Positions 52,993-62,524 are shown, numbered from the stretch's first letter. The stretch is DNA of 64,000 bases from PCC-6802 sp943367755 (GCA_943367755.1 CALRKB020000024.1:4780-68779); one strand, 5' to 3'. Program-made: numbers and translations. The notes: a model not told the origin generated them from the sequence alone.

Positions 52993-54642
52993 ATGAGTAA
53001 TCTTGCCAATCCAGGAGAGCGGGGATCTTATAGTTTTACGAGTGTAGTCTATGCCGCACCAAATCTAGACTATAGTACAGGTCAAGGTTTAGAACAATAC
53101 CATATCTACCATACCCCAAGGGAGGAATTTGTAACACGACGACTAGACATTTCAGATATTGCTAATTTTGACGCAAGTTATCCCTGGCCCTTCGACAACA
53201 CTCAGATCCCCATCAATGGGCACATCAGAATACCGGAAGGGGATGGTTCTTTTCCTCTGGCCGTCTTTGCTCATGGTAATCATGATGCTGCGGAAAACTC
53301 AACCCCTGGTTATTTATATTTATGCGAACTCCTAGCCTCTCATGGAATAATCGCGGCAACAATTGATGTCAATTTTCTTAATGGCTCTAATTTTGGCGAA
53401 AATGACGGGAGAGCGATCGTCCATTTGGAGCATATTAAGCAATTCCAAATCTGGAATGCCCAGGTTGGGCATCCATTGACAGGAAAGGTCGATCTATCGC
53501 GGGTCATGATTATTGGTCACTCGCGAGGTGGAGAAGCGGTTGGTCATGCTAGTCTGTTTAACTCCATGCCGGAGGTGCAATTCGCTCCAAACACGCCCCC
53601 AATTCCACTAGACGGCTCACAAGGCCTAGGCCCTTATGATTTTAGCCTAGGATCTGTGGTGGCGATCGCTCCTACAGATGGGCAGTATGTTCAAGTATCT
53701 GGACAACGAACCCAGGTTCGGGATAATTACTCGATCGTGCACGGCAGCCGAGATGCTGATGTACTAACCTTTGAAGGCTATAAGACTTACGACCGTTCTC
53801 ACGCGATCGATCTAGCCAACCCGACCCAACCCGCTTCAGGATTCAAGTCCCTACTATGGATACACCGTGCGAACCATAACTACTTCAATAGCGTTTGGGC
53901 TCAGGAGTCTGAAAATACGTTACAGCGCCCTCAACAGGAGCAGATTACCAAGGTGTATATTTCAGCGATCGCTCGGGTTGTTCTTCAAGGAAAGCTGGAG
54001 TATATGGAGTTGTTGAGGAACCATCAGTTTGGTATCGATGCAGGCTGGTTCCCCGCAGATATCACTTTGGTTTCGCAGTATCAAGATCCGTATCGACTTT
54101 TCATTCAACATTTTGAGGAGTTGGGCAACAGTCTTGTAGTATCGTCACCTGTTAGTGGTTTGGTTAATACATCGAGTATAAATGCCAATAAGCAATCTTT
54201 CTTTGGGACTCCAACCGGGGCTTTGCATCAGGAAACACAGGGTTTGCGCTTAGGATGGAGCAGTTCCAATGGAGCCTATCGAGTTCAATTACAGCCTGAC
54301 ACCCTAGAGAGTGAATCCTATAAATTCCTCGTATTTCGCTTAGGGCAATCGACAGAACAAAATAACCCAGTGGGTCGCAATCAAGACTTTACGATTGAGG
54401 TAGGAGATGGAGTTAAGGTGGTTACCTTAAACGCAAGTTCGATTAACCAGATTATCTATCCAGATCAATTTATAACCCCTCGATTCTTGATTTCCCGAAT
54501 CGTGATGCAAACTTTCCGTATTCCTCTAGAGTCGCTTCAAGTTGAGGGATTGAATATTCAAAAGCTGACAGAAATTGGGCTGGTATTTAATCTTATTCCA
54601 TCTGGAGTTGTTTATCTAGATGACTTACAACTTAGCAATTAA
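52993..54642 (+). CDS. Alpha/beta hydrolase with C-terminal extension
   Basis: A 549-residue cytosolic enzyme of chlorophyllase/PAF-acetylhydrolase-like type. The oxyanion-region A-H-G-N-H-D is at 93-98, and the nucleophile elbow G-H-S-R-G-G-E has Ser177. The acid could be an Asp in H-G-S-R-D-A-D (about 255). W-I-H-R-A-N-H-N (about 300) offers the His. About 200 C-terminal residues are beta-rich and may bind carbohydrate or protein. Substrate unknown. Third gene of the protease/serpin cassette, 87 bases after the serpin, with GGGGAG before ATG. Confidence 0.75.
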   Translation: MSNLANPGERGSYSFTSVVYAAPNLDYSTGQGLEQYHIYHTPREEFVTRRLDISDIANFDASYPWPFDNTQIPINGHIRIPEGDGSFPLAVFAHGNHDAAENSTPGYLYLCELLASHGIIAATIDVNFLNGSNFGENDGRAIVHLEHIKQFQIWNAQVGHPLTGKVDLSRVMIIGHSRGGEAVGHASLFNSMPEVQFAPNTPPIPLDGSQGLGPYDFSLGSVVAIAPTDGQYVQVSGQRTQVRDNYSIVHGSRDADVLTFEGYKTYDRSHAIDLANPTQPASGFKSLLWIHRANHNYFNSVWAQESENTLQRPQQEQITKVYISAIARVVLQGKLEYMELLRNHQFGIDAGWFPADITLVSQYQDPYRLFIQHFEELGNSLVVSSPVSGLVNTSSINANKQSFFGTPTGALHQETQGLRLGWSSSNGAYRVQLQPDTLESESYKFLVFRLGQSTEQNNPVGRNQDFTIEVGDGVKVVTLNASSINQIIYPDQFITPRFLISRIVMQTFRIPLESLQVEGLNIQKLTEIGLVFNLIPSGVVYLDDLQLSN

Positions 54643-54672
54643 AAAATTAGAAATTAACAAGGAGGATTTTCT

Positions 54673-55098
54673 ATGCTAAACTTCACTTACCCTGATGTCT
54701 CAAATATTGAAGTAATCTCTGTCCAGCCCAAGCCAGCAGATATGCGAAGTATTGCATATATACAGTCCACTGAAAACACAACTTTTGACAATATTTCCTA
54801 TCTCATTAAAATCAACCTAATCAGTAAATTGCCAGCGATCTCCTTGGGTTTTCAGCTATATGTAGGTGATTATTATGTTCGAGAATACTCAGGATTCAAA
54901 GATGGTATCTATATAAAGGTCAACAATCCGCGCTTTTTCGCAGAATATGCTGGTAAGGAGATCCGCTTTTCACTAGATGGTGGCACGACCTTTCACAATA
55001 CAGGCATTCTTTTGCCAAATTTGGTAGGCGAGGGGCGCAGGGGTTTAAGGGCTGCTGATATAGAAACCCTACCCACCCAGGAAGAGGTTTTACAATAG
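54673..55098 (+). CDS. Protein of unknown function, predicted beta sandwich
   Basis: A 141-residue protein with strand-like segments (I-S-L-G-F-Q-L-Y-V-G-D-Y-Y-V-R-E-Y, E-I-R-F-S-L-D-G-G-T-T-F-H-N-T-G) resembling an Ig-like or CBM-like fold, and an acidic tail (D-I-E-T-L-P-T-Q-E-E). No signal peptide or Cys. The family is not recognised. AAGGAGG stands eight bases before ATG, so it is well translated. It lies between the hydrolase and the 106-aa gene with short gaps, inside the same operon. Confidence 0.6.
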   Translation: MLNFTYPDVSNIEVISVQPKPADMRSIAYIQSTENTTFDNISYLIKINLISKLPAISLGFQLYVGDYYVREYSGFKDGIYIKVNNPRFFAEYAGKEIRFSLDGGTTFHNTGILLPNLVGEGRRGLRAADIETLPTQEEVLQ

Positions 55099-55114
55099 CT
55101 AAGGAGAAAATCAG

Positions 55115-55435
55115 ATGAACACTGAACCCATTATTCATTTTGAAATTAAGGCACCTACACTGGCAGACATCAAGGCGTTTGCCGATGAAGTCCGGCCCGA
55201 TCTTGGGTGTCGGGCCATTCCCCGACGCACCGAGGAGGGATTTGTCATCGACGCCTATCTTCCTGAGCCGCAATTACAAGCAGCTCAACGTATGCGAACG
55301 GCAAACCGCGTTACGCTCTGTATCATTGAGAATGCAACAGAAGTGGGGCGCGAACGGCAGAAGGAGGTAGGACAAGGGAATCGTTTCTCGGCTAGAAGTC
55401 AACAAGTGCCACGCGGTCTTGGACGGAAGGAGTAA
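55115..55435 (+). CDS. Small protein preceding the M14 carboxypeptidase, possible propeptide or inhibitor
   Basis: A 106-residue protein: an alpha/beta N-terminal part (I-H-F-E-I-K-A-P-T-L-A-D-I-K-A-F-A, then F-V-I-D-A-Y-L-P-E) and a basic tail (P-R-G-L-G-R-K-E). Size and the adjacent M14 gene recall the separate pro-domains or proteinaceous inhibitors of metallocarboxypeptidases, but I see no diagnostic motif. It ends four bases before the carboxypeptidase ATG, and its last codons provide that gene's ribosome binding site (GGAAGGAG), so the two are translationally linked. Confidence 0.6.
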   Translation: MNTEPIIHFEIKAPTLADIKAFADEVRPDLGCRAIPRRTEEGFVIDAYLPEPQLQAAQRMRTANRVTLCIIENATEVGRERQKEVGQGNRFSARSQQVPRGLGRKE

Positions 55436-55439
55436 TGCT

Positions 55440-56504
55440 ATGGCGTATCTTAATGTTGAAGAAATCGAATCGGCAATCCAAAGTCTTGCTACTGCCTATC
55501 CAGCCACAACGGAGTTAATTATACCACTAAATCTCACCCATGAAGGACGTCAGTCCCATGTTCTTCGTGTTGGTGTAAAACCAGCCTTGGCGGTTGATGC
55601 TGTGTTGATCTTAGGGGGTGTCCATGCACGAGAATGGGTTCCACCAGACGCCCTTATTTCGATCGCTGCCGATCTTCTAGAGGCATATGCGCTTGGTACA
55701 GGGCTTGTATACAGTGGTCAGCGGTTTTCTGCAGACAACGTGCGACAAATCCTGGAAACATTGAACCTATTCATCTATCCATGTGTTAACCCAGATGGTC
55801 GTCATCATAGCCAGACAAGCGAGTCTCAATGGCGTAAAAACCGTCGGCCAAATCCTAGCGGCGGGAATTGTATTGGTGTAGATCTCAATCGCAATTTCGA
55901 CTTCCTTTGGGATCATCTCACGAAGTTCTCCGCCGACTCCGGGGTTAGTGCTTCTGAGGATCCATGTGATATGAATGTTTATCGAGGCCCATCCCCAGCC
56001 TCGGAGCCAGAGACTCAGAACATTGTCTGGCTATTCGACACTTACCCAAAGATTAAATGGCACGTTGATGTCCATAGCGCCGTTCCTGTAATTCTTCACA
56101 GTTGGGGGAGTGACCAGAACCAGACGAGAGAGCCAACCCAGACTTTCCTCAATAACGCCTTTGACAGCGTTCGGGGTCAGGCCAATGATGCTGTTTATGG
56201 GGAGTACATTACACAAGACGATCTCAATCTAGTCAAAACGCTAGGCAATCGGATGAATGAAGCACTGAAAGCAGTTCGTGGTGAAAACTATGGTGTAGAG
56301 CAAGCATTTGGCCTTTATCCAACCTCAGGGGCAAGTGATGACTATGCGTTCAGTCGCCATTTTTCTGAGCCATCCAAAAATAAGGTCTATTCCTTCACGG
56401 TTGAGTGTGGACATAGTTTTCAACCCCCTTGGATGGAAGCAAAAGAAGTGATCCTTGAAGTGTCAGCAGGTCTAATCGCCTTCTGTCTTGCAGCCTCTGC
56501 GTAA
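55440..56504 (+). CDS. M14 zinc carboxypeptidase
   Basis: A 354-residue metallocarboxypeptidase. Zinc ligands are His62 and Glu65 (V-H-A-R-E-W) and His212 (V-D-V-H-S). Substrate-carboxylate Arg and Asn are in D-L-N-R-N-F (148-153), and catalytic Glu322 is in F-T-V-E-C-G-H. All active-site residues are intact. It lacks a signal peptide and an N-terminal pro-domain, a role the preceding 106-aa protein might fill. ATG 55440 is preferred over a TTG at 55419. Last gene of the six-gene cassette; attC follows 69 bases later. Confidence 0.9.
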   Translation: MAYLNVEEIESAIQSLATAYPATTELIIPLNLTHEGRQSHVLRVGVKPALAVDAVLILGGVHAREWVPPDALISIAADLLEAYALGTGLVYSGQRFSADNVRQILETLNLFIYPCVNPDGRHHSQTSESQWRKNRRPNPSGGNCIGVDLNRNFDFLWDHLTKFSADSGVSASEDPCDMNVYRGPSPASEPETQNIVWLFDTYPKIKWHVDVHSAVPVILHSWGSDQNQTREPTQTFLNNAFDSVRGQANDAVYGEYITQDDLNLVKTLGNRMNEALKAVRGENYGVEQAFGLYPTSGASDDYAFSRHFSEPSKNKVYSFTVECGHSFQPPWMEAKEVILEVSAGLIAFCLAASA

Positions 56505-56573
56505 GTAGGGCTTGCTGAATCAAGCTAGAGTGTTCAATTCAACCTGAAAGCCAGGAACAAACTGGTAATCGCG

Positions 56574-56661
56574 GCATAACCAGTCGCTGAACCGGAACGA
56601 GGGTGATAGGTATCTGTTGTGTGGCAAGTTTCTCTTCGTCCGGTTAGCTCAACCGTTAGCT
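56574..56661 (+). other. attC site ending the protease/serpin cassette
   Basis: R'' GCATAAC (56574-56580), R' GTTAGCT (56655-56661), 88 bases. Arms GCTGAACCGGA and TCCGGTTAGC pair perfectly except one extrahelical G. Together with the attC ending at 50614 it delimits a cassette of 6,047 bases with six genes. Confidence 0.88.
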
Positions 56662-56722
56662 AGATTGGCTTTACATGATGTTTAGTCTTTAAAGATACAA
56701 ATTAAAAATCTCTGAATAACTT

Positions 56723-57643
56723 ATGGCACGTGCTCGTAATCGCAATTCCAGTCGTAGGAATCCTATTGCCAACGACAATATTTCTAGACTTCTAGATGTT
56801 CATCTAACGGAAGATCAAAAAGGCTCTGATCGTTTTCTTGATATTGTGACTTGGAATATCAAGTTTTTTAATAATCGTGACTCTGAGCGTGTCAGAACTA
56901 TCACTTCTCTCATGCAAGAAATTAATGCCGATCTATTTATCTGTCAGGAAATAGAGTTAGGTGCGTTGGATTCAGTGGCTTCTCGTTTAAATGATGTAGG
57001 AGCAGGTTTTTACAAAACAGCATATGGTTCAAACGGGGGTGATCAGAGAGTTGCCTTCATGTACGACACAGAATGGGTAAAAGCATCCACTACTCCATCA
57101 GATCTATTTGCTGAGGAAAATGTAATTGCTGATGACGGCAAAGAAGCTTTTCCCCGTTACCCACTTCATAGCAAGTTTGTTGCAAGAACAGAAGATGAAC
57201 CATTTGACTTTCACTTAGTGGGTGTTCATCTGAAATCCCAGCGTGGTGGTAGTCGCCCACAACGTCAAAAAGCTGCTGAAAGATTAGCTGAATGGTTAAC
57301 CTCGGAAACCACGGACGAAGATGTCATTATTGCTGGAGACTGGAATAATAAGCCCTCTGCTCCAGAGTGGGATTCAATCCGAAAACTAGAGCAAAAAGGA
57401 GAGGTAATTTTTGCAGATTTGAATCCTGAAAATGAAGCCAGTCATTTGTCTGTTGGAGGACGAAGATCAAAGCTTGACCTGGTGTTAGTGTCAGAAGCAG
57501 CTAAGAAAGCTAATGTTAATGCACCAACTGTACTAGAGTGGTCTCAATTGCAAACTGGAAGTTGGTCTCTTGAATTTATTGTTGACCGTATTAGTGACCA
57601 TTTACCAACCCTTGTTCGCTTTTACTTCAATGATAAAGATTGA
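56723..57643 (+). CDS. Endonuclease/exonuclease/phosphatase-family nuclease
   Basis: A 306-residue metal-dependent enzyme of the DNase I/EEP fold. Motifs in order: T-W-N-I-K (metal site Asn) near 44, C-Q-E-I-E (catalytic Glu) near 75, V-G-V-H-L-K-S near 172, A-G-D-W-N-N (Asp, Asn) near 212 and S-D-H-L-P (Asp-His) near 292. It lacks a signal peptide, so it acts in the cytosol on nucleic acid or a phospho-compound. The N-terminal tail is Arg/Asn-rich and may bind nucleic acid. No clear ribosome binding site precedes ATG 56723. First gene of the second large cassette. Confidence 0.85.
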   Translation: MARARNRNSSRRNPIANDNISRLLDVHLTEDQKGSDRFLDIVTWNIKFFNNRDSERVRTITSLMQEINADLFICQEIELGALDSVASRLNDVGAGFYKTAYGSNGGDQRVAFMYDTEWVKASTTPSDLFAEENVIADDGKEAFPRYPLHSKFVARTEDEPFDFHLVGVHLKSQRGGSRPQRQKAAERLAEWLTSETTDEDVIIAGDWNNKPSAPEWDSIRKLEQKGEVIFADLNPENEASHLSVGGRRSKLDLVLVSEAAKKANVNAPTVLEWSQLQTGSWSLEFIVDRISDHLPTLVRFYFNDKD

Positions 57644-57670
57644 AAATCACAGTTTGTGAAGAGTAAAAAC

Positions 57671-60358
57671 ATGAATACAACAGGTCGGATTACAAAGCCA
57701 AAGAAAATGCGCCTAGCTATTCCAAATCGAGCAGGCTGGATATCGGGATTTCAATCTTTTGCTCAATACATATCAGAATCAGTAGGACTGGCGCTAGAGG
57801 TTTTACCTGTCAATGATTTTGATGAGGTGGAAATATTGTTACTCCAAGGTCAAGCTGAGCTAGGAATTTTGACCTCAACTGTGTTGGCCAGAGTTTTAGA
57901 AGATAGTTCAGATCTGTCCTATTTAGTGACAGCACAGTCTACGGAAGGAGGTTTACCCCCCACCGCAAAATACATGGGATTTTTGATTGTCCTTCAGGAT
58001 TCACCTTATCAGTCCATTGCAGACTTAGAGAATCAGCCTTTTGCTTTTGTTAGTCAATCTTCGTCGTCTGGTTATCAGTATCCTCTTGCTTTTCTCAGAG
58101 CACAAAAAATAGATGCTGCTAAACATTTTCGTCCACTTATGTTCCTTGGAGATCATCCCTTTGTCACGGATGCAATAGCTGCGGGTATAGCAGCAGGAGG
58201 AGCAAGCTGGGAAGGGAACCTAGTAAAAGCGGTAAGTAAGCATGGAGATATTTTTCGCAAGATTGAAACATATGGCCCCATCGTTAATCATGCATTAGTC
58301 GCTACCCCTATCGTCGATCAGCAGACTAAAGAAAAAGTGATAGATGCACTATTGAAATTACCTAAGTCAGTTATCTCTACACCAGGATTTCCTTATGCTG
58401 GGTTTGAAAAGCTTAATTTGTCAGACTATAGTCAAGCCCGTGAAATTGTGCGTCAGGAGCGTGAAGATACAGGCAAAAGTTTTGTTAGTAGAAGCATTTA
58501 TGCCCCTGAGTTTGTTAATGAAGCTTTACAGGGAGTATTAGAAACCATTCGAGATGTCAAAATCGCACTAGAAGCTAAAAGTAACAGCAAATTTGTTAAA
58601 AGAGAGCCTACACCACTGCTTCAGTTTAGAACCACAGCAGAACTGTTTAAAGAAGCAAAAGATGAATTACAAAAAGCAGCTAAATTTTTCCCTGAGTTAA
58701 AAAACTTACCTCAGGAGTTAACCCCTCTCTTGCAAACTCTCAGTGATCCTAAGAGTCAAGGGGAAGAGTCGATACATACCTATCGAGCTATTTTAGAAAT
58801 ACTTAACCCCTTCATTAGTTCTCGCCCTTCTGAATCATCAAAAGAAGTTATTACTCTCACCGCTCGGCAAGATTCGATCTTTTGTCAAGTAAACATGCAA
58901 GCTTTGGTACATCGCCCAAAGCTTGCAAGAGGATTAGAAGAAGACCTTGTGGATAATCGTTTTATCGCTGCCACGAGTGCCATCCTACAAGATCTGCGGC
59001 AGAAGAAGAAAGAGCCTAATATTGAGGAGAAAATTGGTCTACAAATTGCCTATACCTTATTGAAGCAAGGAGTAAGAATTCGAGGTGCATTCCAATCCTT
59101 GGGGATCTCAGGTTTTCGTGACATTCATACCTATTTATTTAATACTGATCCGGGCGAAGGACATATTCGTGTCAGTTGTGCCGATCAAACGCTGATGAAA
59201 GGAGCGACAGTTCACGTAGAACATATCGACCGAGATAAAGAGTTCAATAAAGAAAAAGTTGAAGCCTATCGCCTACCCGCCACTATTAATGCTGCTAAAG
59301 TTCGGCTGCATGTTGGTGCTGATGCTCCATGCACCTGTTATATTGGCAGACCATTTTTCGAGAGTGGTACCTTCAAATTAGATCTTTTGAAATCCGTACA
59401 CATGACTGCGAGTGCCTGCACAGCAATGTTTATGAATGGTTATGCAGATGCAAAAATTGCAATTGAAAGAATGACGGCAACTGAGTCCGTTACTTTTATG
59501 AAAGCCGTAATTAGTAACGTTATTCGTGATCGGAAGCGACAGTATCTTTCCGCAGCATTTAATATTAATACACCTTTTCAAGATGATCGTCCAGAAATTC
59601 TAGCCTATAACAATGGAATTGCTGCTACGATTACAGACCGTATAGATTTGTGTCGGCTTGGAATCCTTATCGCCAAGCAAGCTGGGTTTGACAAAGTTAC
59701 TTGGGATGGGGCTTCTAATGAAGTACCTAGCAAACCAATTTTAGGTAGTAAAGACAACCCGAATATTATCGGTCAACTATCACACCAGCAAATTTGCACT
59801 CTAGTTCATGAAGCTCACGAACAAGGTCTCAACTGTTATGTGTCTGCTGGACTAGAGCCAAAACAAATGTATGATGCCGTACTTGCTGGGTTAGATGGTG
59901 TTGGGATAGGTACTAGTTTACACTTTATTGACCCAGAAACTAAGTTAATGGGAGCACTCAAGGCTGAAGCTATCCGTGAAGCTCTTGATGCTCGCGATCG
60001 AGCAGAAGCTAGTCTACTTGGCAGAGCATCTGTTCTGCTTGCTCGACTTGATCGGATGTTCTTTGAGGGCACTTTACAGATGTCAGATAATCCCTTGCGC
60101 AAAAAGTTATTTGAGGCTGTTTTCGAGCAAGATGAGAAATTAGCAGATGATCTGCTTGGTAAGTTTGACCATATTATTTCGATGCCATTCGATCTCGATC
60201 ACCCTGTCATCGAACAGGCTAGCCGCTTGATTCAATCAGTCAAGGGCAATCCTTTAATCAAAGAGCGTATATCTGAATCTGAGCTGTCCAAACTAATTAT
60301 TGATGTCAAAAAATTTACCGAAACGCGGGATATATTAAGCCTGATTGAAGTTCTCTAG
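57671..60358 (+). CDS. Chimeric protein: PhnD-like binding domain plus putative TIM-barrel enzyme domain, function unknown
   Basis: An 895-residue cytosolic protein. Residues of about 10-285 resemble phosphonate-type periplasmic binding proteins (V-N-D-F-D-E-V-E, then S-S-S-S-G-Y-Q-Y-P), but there is no signal peptide. Residues 285-400 are helical and charged. From about 480 a second region has beta/alpha units (D-K-V-T-W-D-G-A, N-C-Y-V-S-A-G-L, D-G-V-G-I-G-T-S-L-H) typical of a phosphate-binding TIM barrel. A binding domain fused to an enzyme in the cytosol is unusual. ATG 57671, after AAGAG, is preferred over GTG 57656. It starts 27 bases after the nuclease gene. Confidence 0.6.
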   Translation: MNTTGRITKPKKMRLAIPNRAGWISGFQSFAQYISESVGLALEVLPVNDFDEVEILLLQGQAELGILTSTVLARVLEDSSDLSYLVTAQSTEGGLPPTAKYMGFLIVLQDSPYQSIADLENQPFAFVSQSSSSGYQYPLAFLRAQKIDAAKHFRPLMFLGDHPFVTDAIAAGIAAGGASWEGNLVKAVSKHGDIFRKIETYGPIVNHALVATPIVDQQTKEKVIDALLKLPKSVISTPGFPYAGFEKLNLSDYSQAREIVRQEREDTGKSFVSRSIYAPEFVNEALQGVLETIRDVKIALEAKSNSKFVKREPTPLLQFRTTAELFKEAKDELQKAAKFFPELKNLPQELTPLLQTLSDPKSQGEESIHTYRAILEILNPFISSRPSESSKEVITLTARQDSIFCQVNMQALVHRPKLARGLEEDLVDNRFIAATSAILQDLRQKKKEPNIEEKIGLQIAYTLLKQGVRIRGAFQSLGISGFRDIHTYLFNTDPGEGHIRVSCADQTLMKGATVHVEHIDRDKEFNKEKVEAYRLPATINAAKVRLHVGADAPCTCYIGRPFFESGTFKLDLLKSVHMTASACTAMFMNGYADAKIAIERMTATESVTFMKAVISNVIRDRKRQYLSAAFNINTPFQDDRPEILAYNNGIAATITDRIDLCRLGILIAKQAGFDKVTWDGASNEVPSKPILGSKDNPNIIGQLSHQQICTLVHEAHEQGLNCYVSAGLEPKQMYDAVLAGLDGVGIGTSLHFIDPETKLMGALKAEAIREALDARDRAEASLLGRASVLLARLDRMFFEGTLQMSDNPLRKKLFEAVFEQDEKLADDLLGKFDHIISMPFDLDHPVIEQASRLIQSVKGNPLIKERISESELSKLIIDVKKFTETRDILSLIEVL

Positions 60359-60420
60359 AAGACTCAATTAGTCGTAATTCATTCTGAAATTTCATTTCTA
60401 GCAAAAAGAACAATAAAATT

Positions 60421-61740
60421 ATGATTCTTCAAGAAGTCGCAATTCAAGGCTCGGTTAGACTCAATCGCTTGAAAAATACCTATCAAACAATGGGAACTGG
60501 TGGATGGAGTGTTAAACGTGACGACTCAGTAATCGATCCTCCTACATTCAAAATTGAGCTGGCTGAAGAATTATTGCCTGGTTACTCCCTTAATCTTTAC
60601 GGTATTTCTGAAGGACGGCGCGGCATCTTGAATGTGATCGCTGTTGATGTGACAGCTAAAAGCTTTATCGCAATTCTTTTGTCTCAAGAAGGAAATCTTC
60701 CCGAGATAGTAGGTTTTTCTTTTGCAATTTCTGGAACTGCGGCATCAGAAACTCCTGATGATCGACGTGTTGATAAGGAACAACGTATTGAAGATGTTCA
60801 TGCTCTTGAAGTAGTATTCAATCATGAAGCAGAATTTGGTTTTATTACATTAATGGCCTCAGCTAGTATTGAGAGCCGCGAAAAGACAGAGGAAGATATC
60901 AAGTCTCAAGAAGAAAAAGTAGAAAAAGCCGAGGCAGCATTACAAGCAGCTTCTGATACACAGAAACCAATTAAAGCCGTTGCTTTGAAACAAGCGCAGA
61001 TCAAATTAGAACGGTTTCGTAAGTTACTCAAAGCTGCACCCTATTGGGAATCAGCATTAGAGTTTGGTCGGCTATGGGGAAAATATTCTACTACAGAGCA
61101 GAAAGAACGGTTAGGTGGTCATCGTTATGTGCCTTTGTGTACGGGAGGTGGTCCAGGAATTATGCGAGCTGCTGCTGTTGGGGCCAGGGAGAGTGGTGCA
61201 CAAGTCATTGGGATAGATGCTGTCTTTGGTAATGATGAATACTTTAGTCTTAACACTGACATCAATAAAAAAACGACGGAGCCGTTATCTAAGCAACAAT
61301 TTTCTTTTATCAATAGTCATTTTTCTCTCGCATCGAATGTTCGCTTGCGGTGCAACGATTTTGCGATTCGGGAAGCGGCTTTAATTAATTACGCCTATGT
61401 CATCCTGTTTTGGCCAGGTGGCTATGGTACAGCGTGGGAAGTCTTCGAGACACTTAGTAAGATTCAGACGACTCATCTTAGACGTTGGCGAACTAAAGCT
61501 GTTTTCGTCCACAGTGAATTCTGGGAACCTTTATTTGCTGCTATTGCACACATGCGAGATGTTGGAACTATTAATGCTTATGGAGATCGAATTCAAATTC
61601 CAGGGATTGACGATCTAGCTGATGATGCAGCAGATGGAGCTTATATTGCAGAGGTAGTTGATTCGGCTGAAGAAGCATTTAAAGTGACTAAAACCTATGT
61701 TGAATCACTTTGTGATGCCAACCGCCTGTCGCTGCACTAG
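60421..61740 (+). CDS. LOG-type phosphoribohydrolase with an N-terminal accessory domain
   Basis: A 439-residue protein. Residues 1-150 form an unrecognised beta-rich domain, followed by a coiled linker (150-205). The C-terminal Rossmann domain carries the LOG/lysine-decarboxylase-like motifs G-G-G-P-G-I-M-R-A (242-250) and P-G-G-Y-G-T-A-W-E (332-340), with catalytic Arg and Glu retained. LOG enzymes split nucleoside 5'-monophosphates into base and ribose 5-phosphate. Plant LOGs activate cytokinins, bacterial ones act on AMP. RpiA, which uses ribose 5-phosphate, is the next gene, which supports this reaction here. Confidence 0.78.
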   Translation: MILQEVAIQGSVRLNRLKNTYQTMGTGGWSVKRDDSVIDPPTFKIELAEELLPGYSLNLYGISEGRRGILNVIAVDVTAKSFIAILLSQEGNLPEIVGFSFAISGTAASETPDDRRVDKEQRIEDVHALEVVFNHEAEFGFITLMASASIESREKTEEDIKSQEEKVEKAEAALQAASDTQKPIKAVALKQAQIKLERFRKLLKAAPYWESALEFGRLWGKYSTTEQKERLGGHRYVPLCTGGGPGIMRAAAVGARESGAQVIGIDAVFGNDEYFSLNTDINKKTTEPLSKQQFSFINSHFSLASNVRLRCNDFAIREAALINYAYVILFWPGGYGTAWEVFETLSKIQTTHLRRWRTKAVFVHSEFWEPLFAAIAHMRDVGTINAYGDRIQIPGIDDLADDAADGAYIAEVVDSAEEAFKVTKTYVESLCDANRLSLH

Positions 61741-61795
61741 ATCGATACCGATGCAGAAATTCATCATCGAAATAAATTAAGGAAAAAATGTTACC

Positions 61796-62524
61796 ATGTC
61801 TGATCGTGAAAATGAAAAAAAAATAGCTGCTCGCCGCGCAGTTGAATATGTTAAAGATGGTATGAAGGTTGGTCTAGGCTCTGGAACTACAGCCGCCTAT
61901 GCGATTCGCTTCCTGGGTGAGCGTATTGAGAAGGAAGCCTTAAAGATTCTTGGTGTGGCTACCTCTAAGGCAAGCAAAGAGCTAGCTGTTTCAGTTGGTA
62001 TTCCTTTAGTTACCAACCTTGAAGAGTTCCAGTTAGACTTGGCGATTGATGGTACTGATCGTGTCGATCTGGCTGGAAGACTGATTAAAGGCGGCGGCGG
62101 TGCACTCTTACACGAACGGATTGTTGATGGTGCGGCAGATCGTTTTTTTGTTGTCGGCGATTCTAGCAAGTTGGTTGATCCAATTGGCTCACAACCGATT
62201 GTCATCCCGGTTGAAGTGTTTTCTCTGGGATGGAAAAATACAATGCGCCGTCTAGAGACCTTGGGTTGCAGAGCAAAGCTTCGATACATCAATGATAGTA
62301 CACCGTCGATCTCAGACGAAGGAAATTATACGATTGATTGCCGGTTTGACTCCTTCGATGATCCACTCAAACTAGCTAATCTGATTCGATCCACTATTGG
62401 AGTTGCTGACCACGGAATTTTTATTGGGATGGCTTCCCACATCATTATTGCCAAAGACACTCAGATAGAAGAATTCACGATCCATTCTTCCTTGCAAGAA
62501 AATAGAAGTATTGATAAATCATAG
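61796..62524 (+). CDS. rpiA: Ribose-5-phosphate isomerase A
   Basis: A 242-residue enzyme interconverting ribose 5-phosphate and ribulose 5-phosphate. Phosphate loop G-S-G-T-T is at 28-32, catalytic acids Asp85 and Asp88 in I-D-G-T-D, and the catalytic base Glu107 in K-G-G-G-G-A-L-L-H-E. The usual D-G-A-D-E reads D-G-T-D-R here, so the residue after Asp88 is changed, a mark of divergence from chromosomal RpiA. Presumably an accessory copy. Strong ribosome binding site (AAGGAAAA). Confidence 0.9.
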   Translation: MSDRENEKKIAARRAVEYVKDGMKVGLGSGTTAAYAIRFLGERIEKEALKILGVATSKASKELAVSVGIPLVTNLEEFQLDLAIDGTDRVDLAGRLIKGGGGALLHERIVDGAADRFFVVGDSSKLVDPIGSQPIVIPVEVFSLGWKNTMRRLETLGCRAKLRYINDSTPSISDEGNYTIDCRFDSFDDPLKLANLIRSTIGVADHGIFIGMASHIIIAKDTQIEEFTIHSSLQENRSIDKS

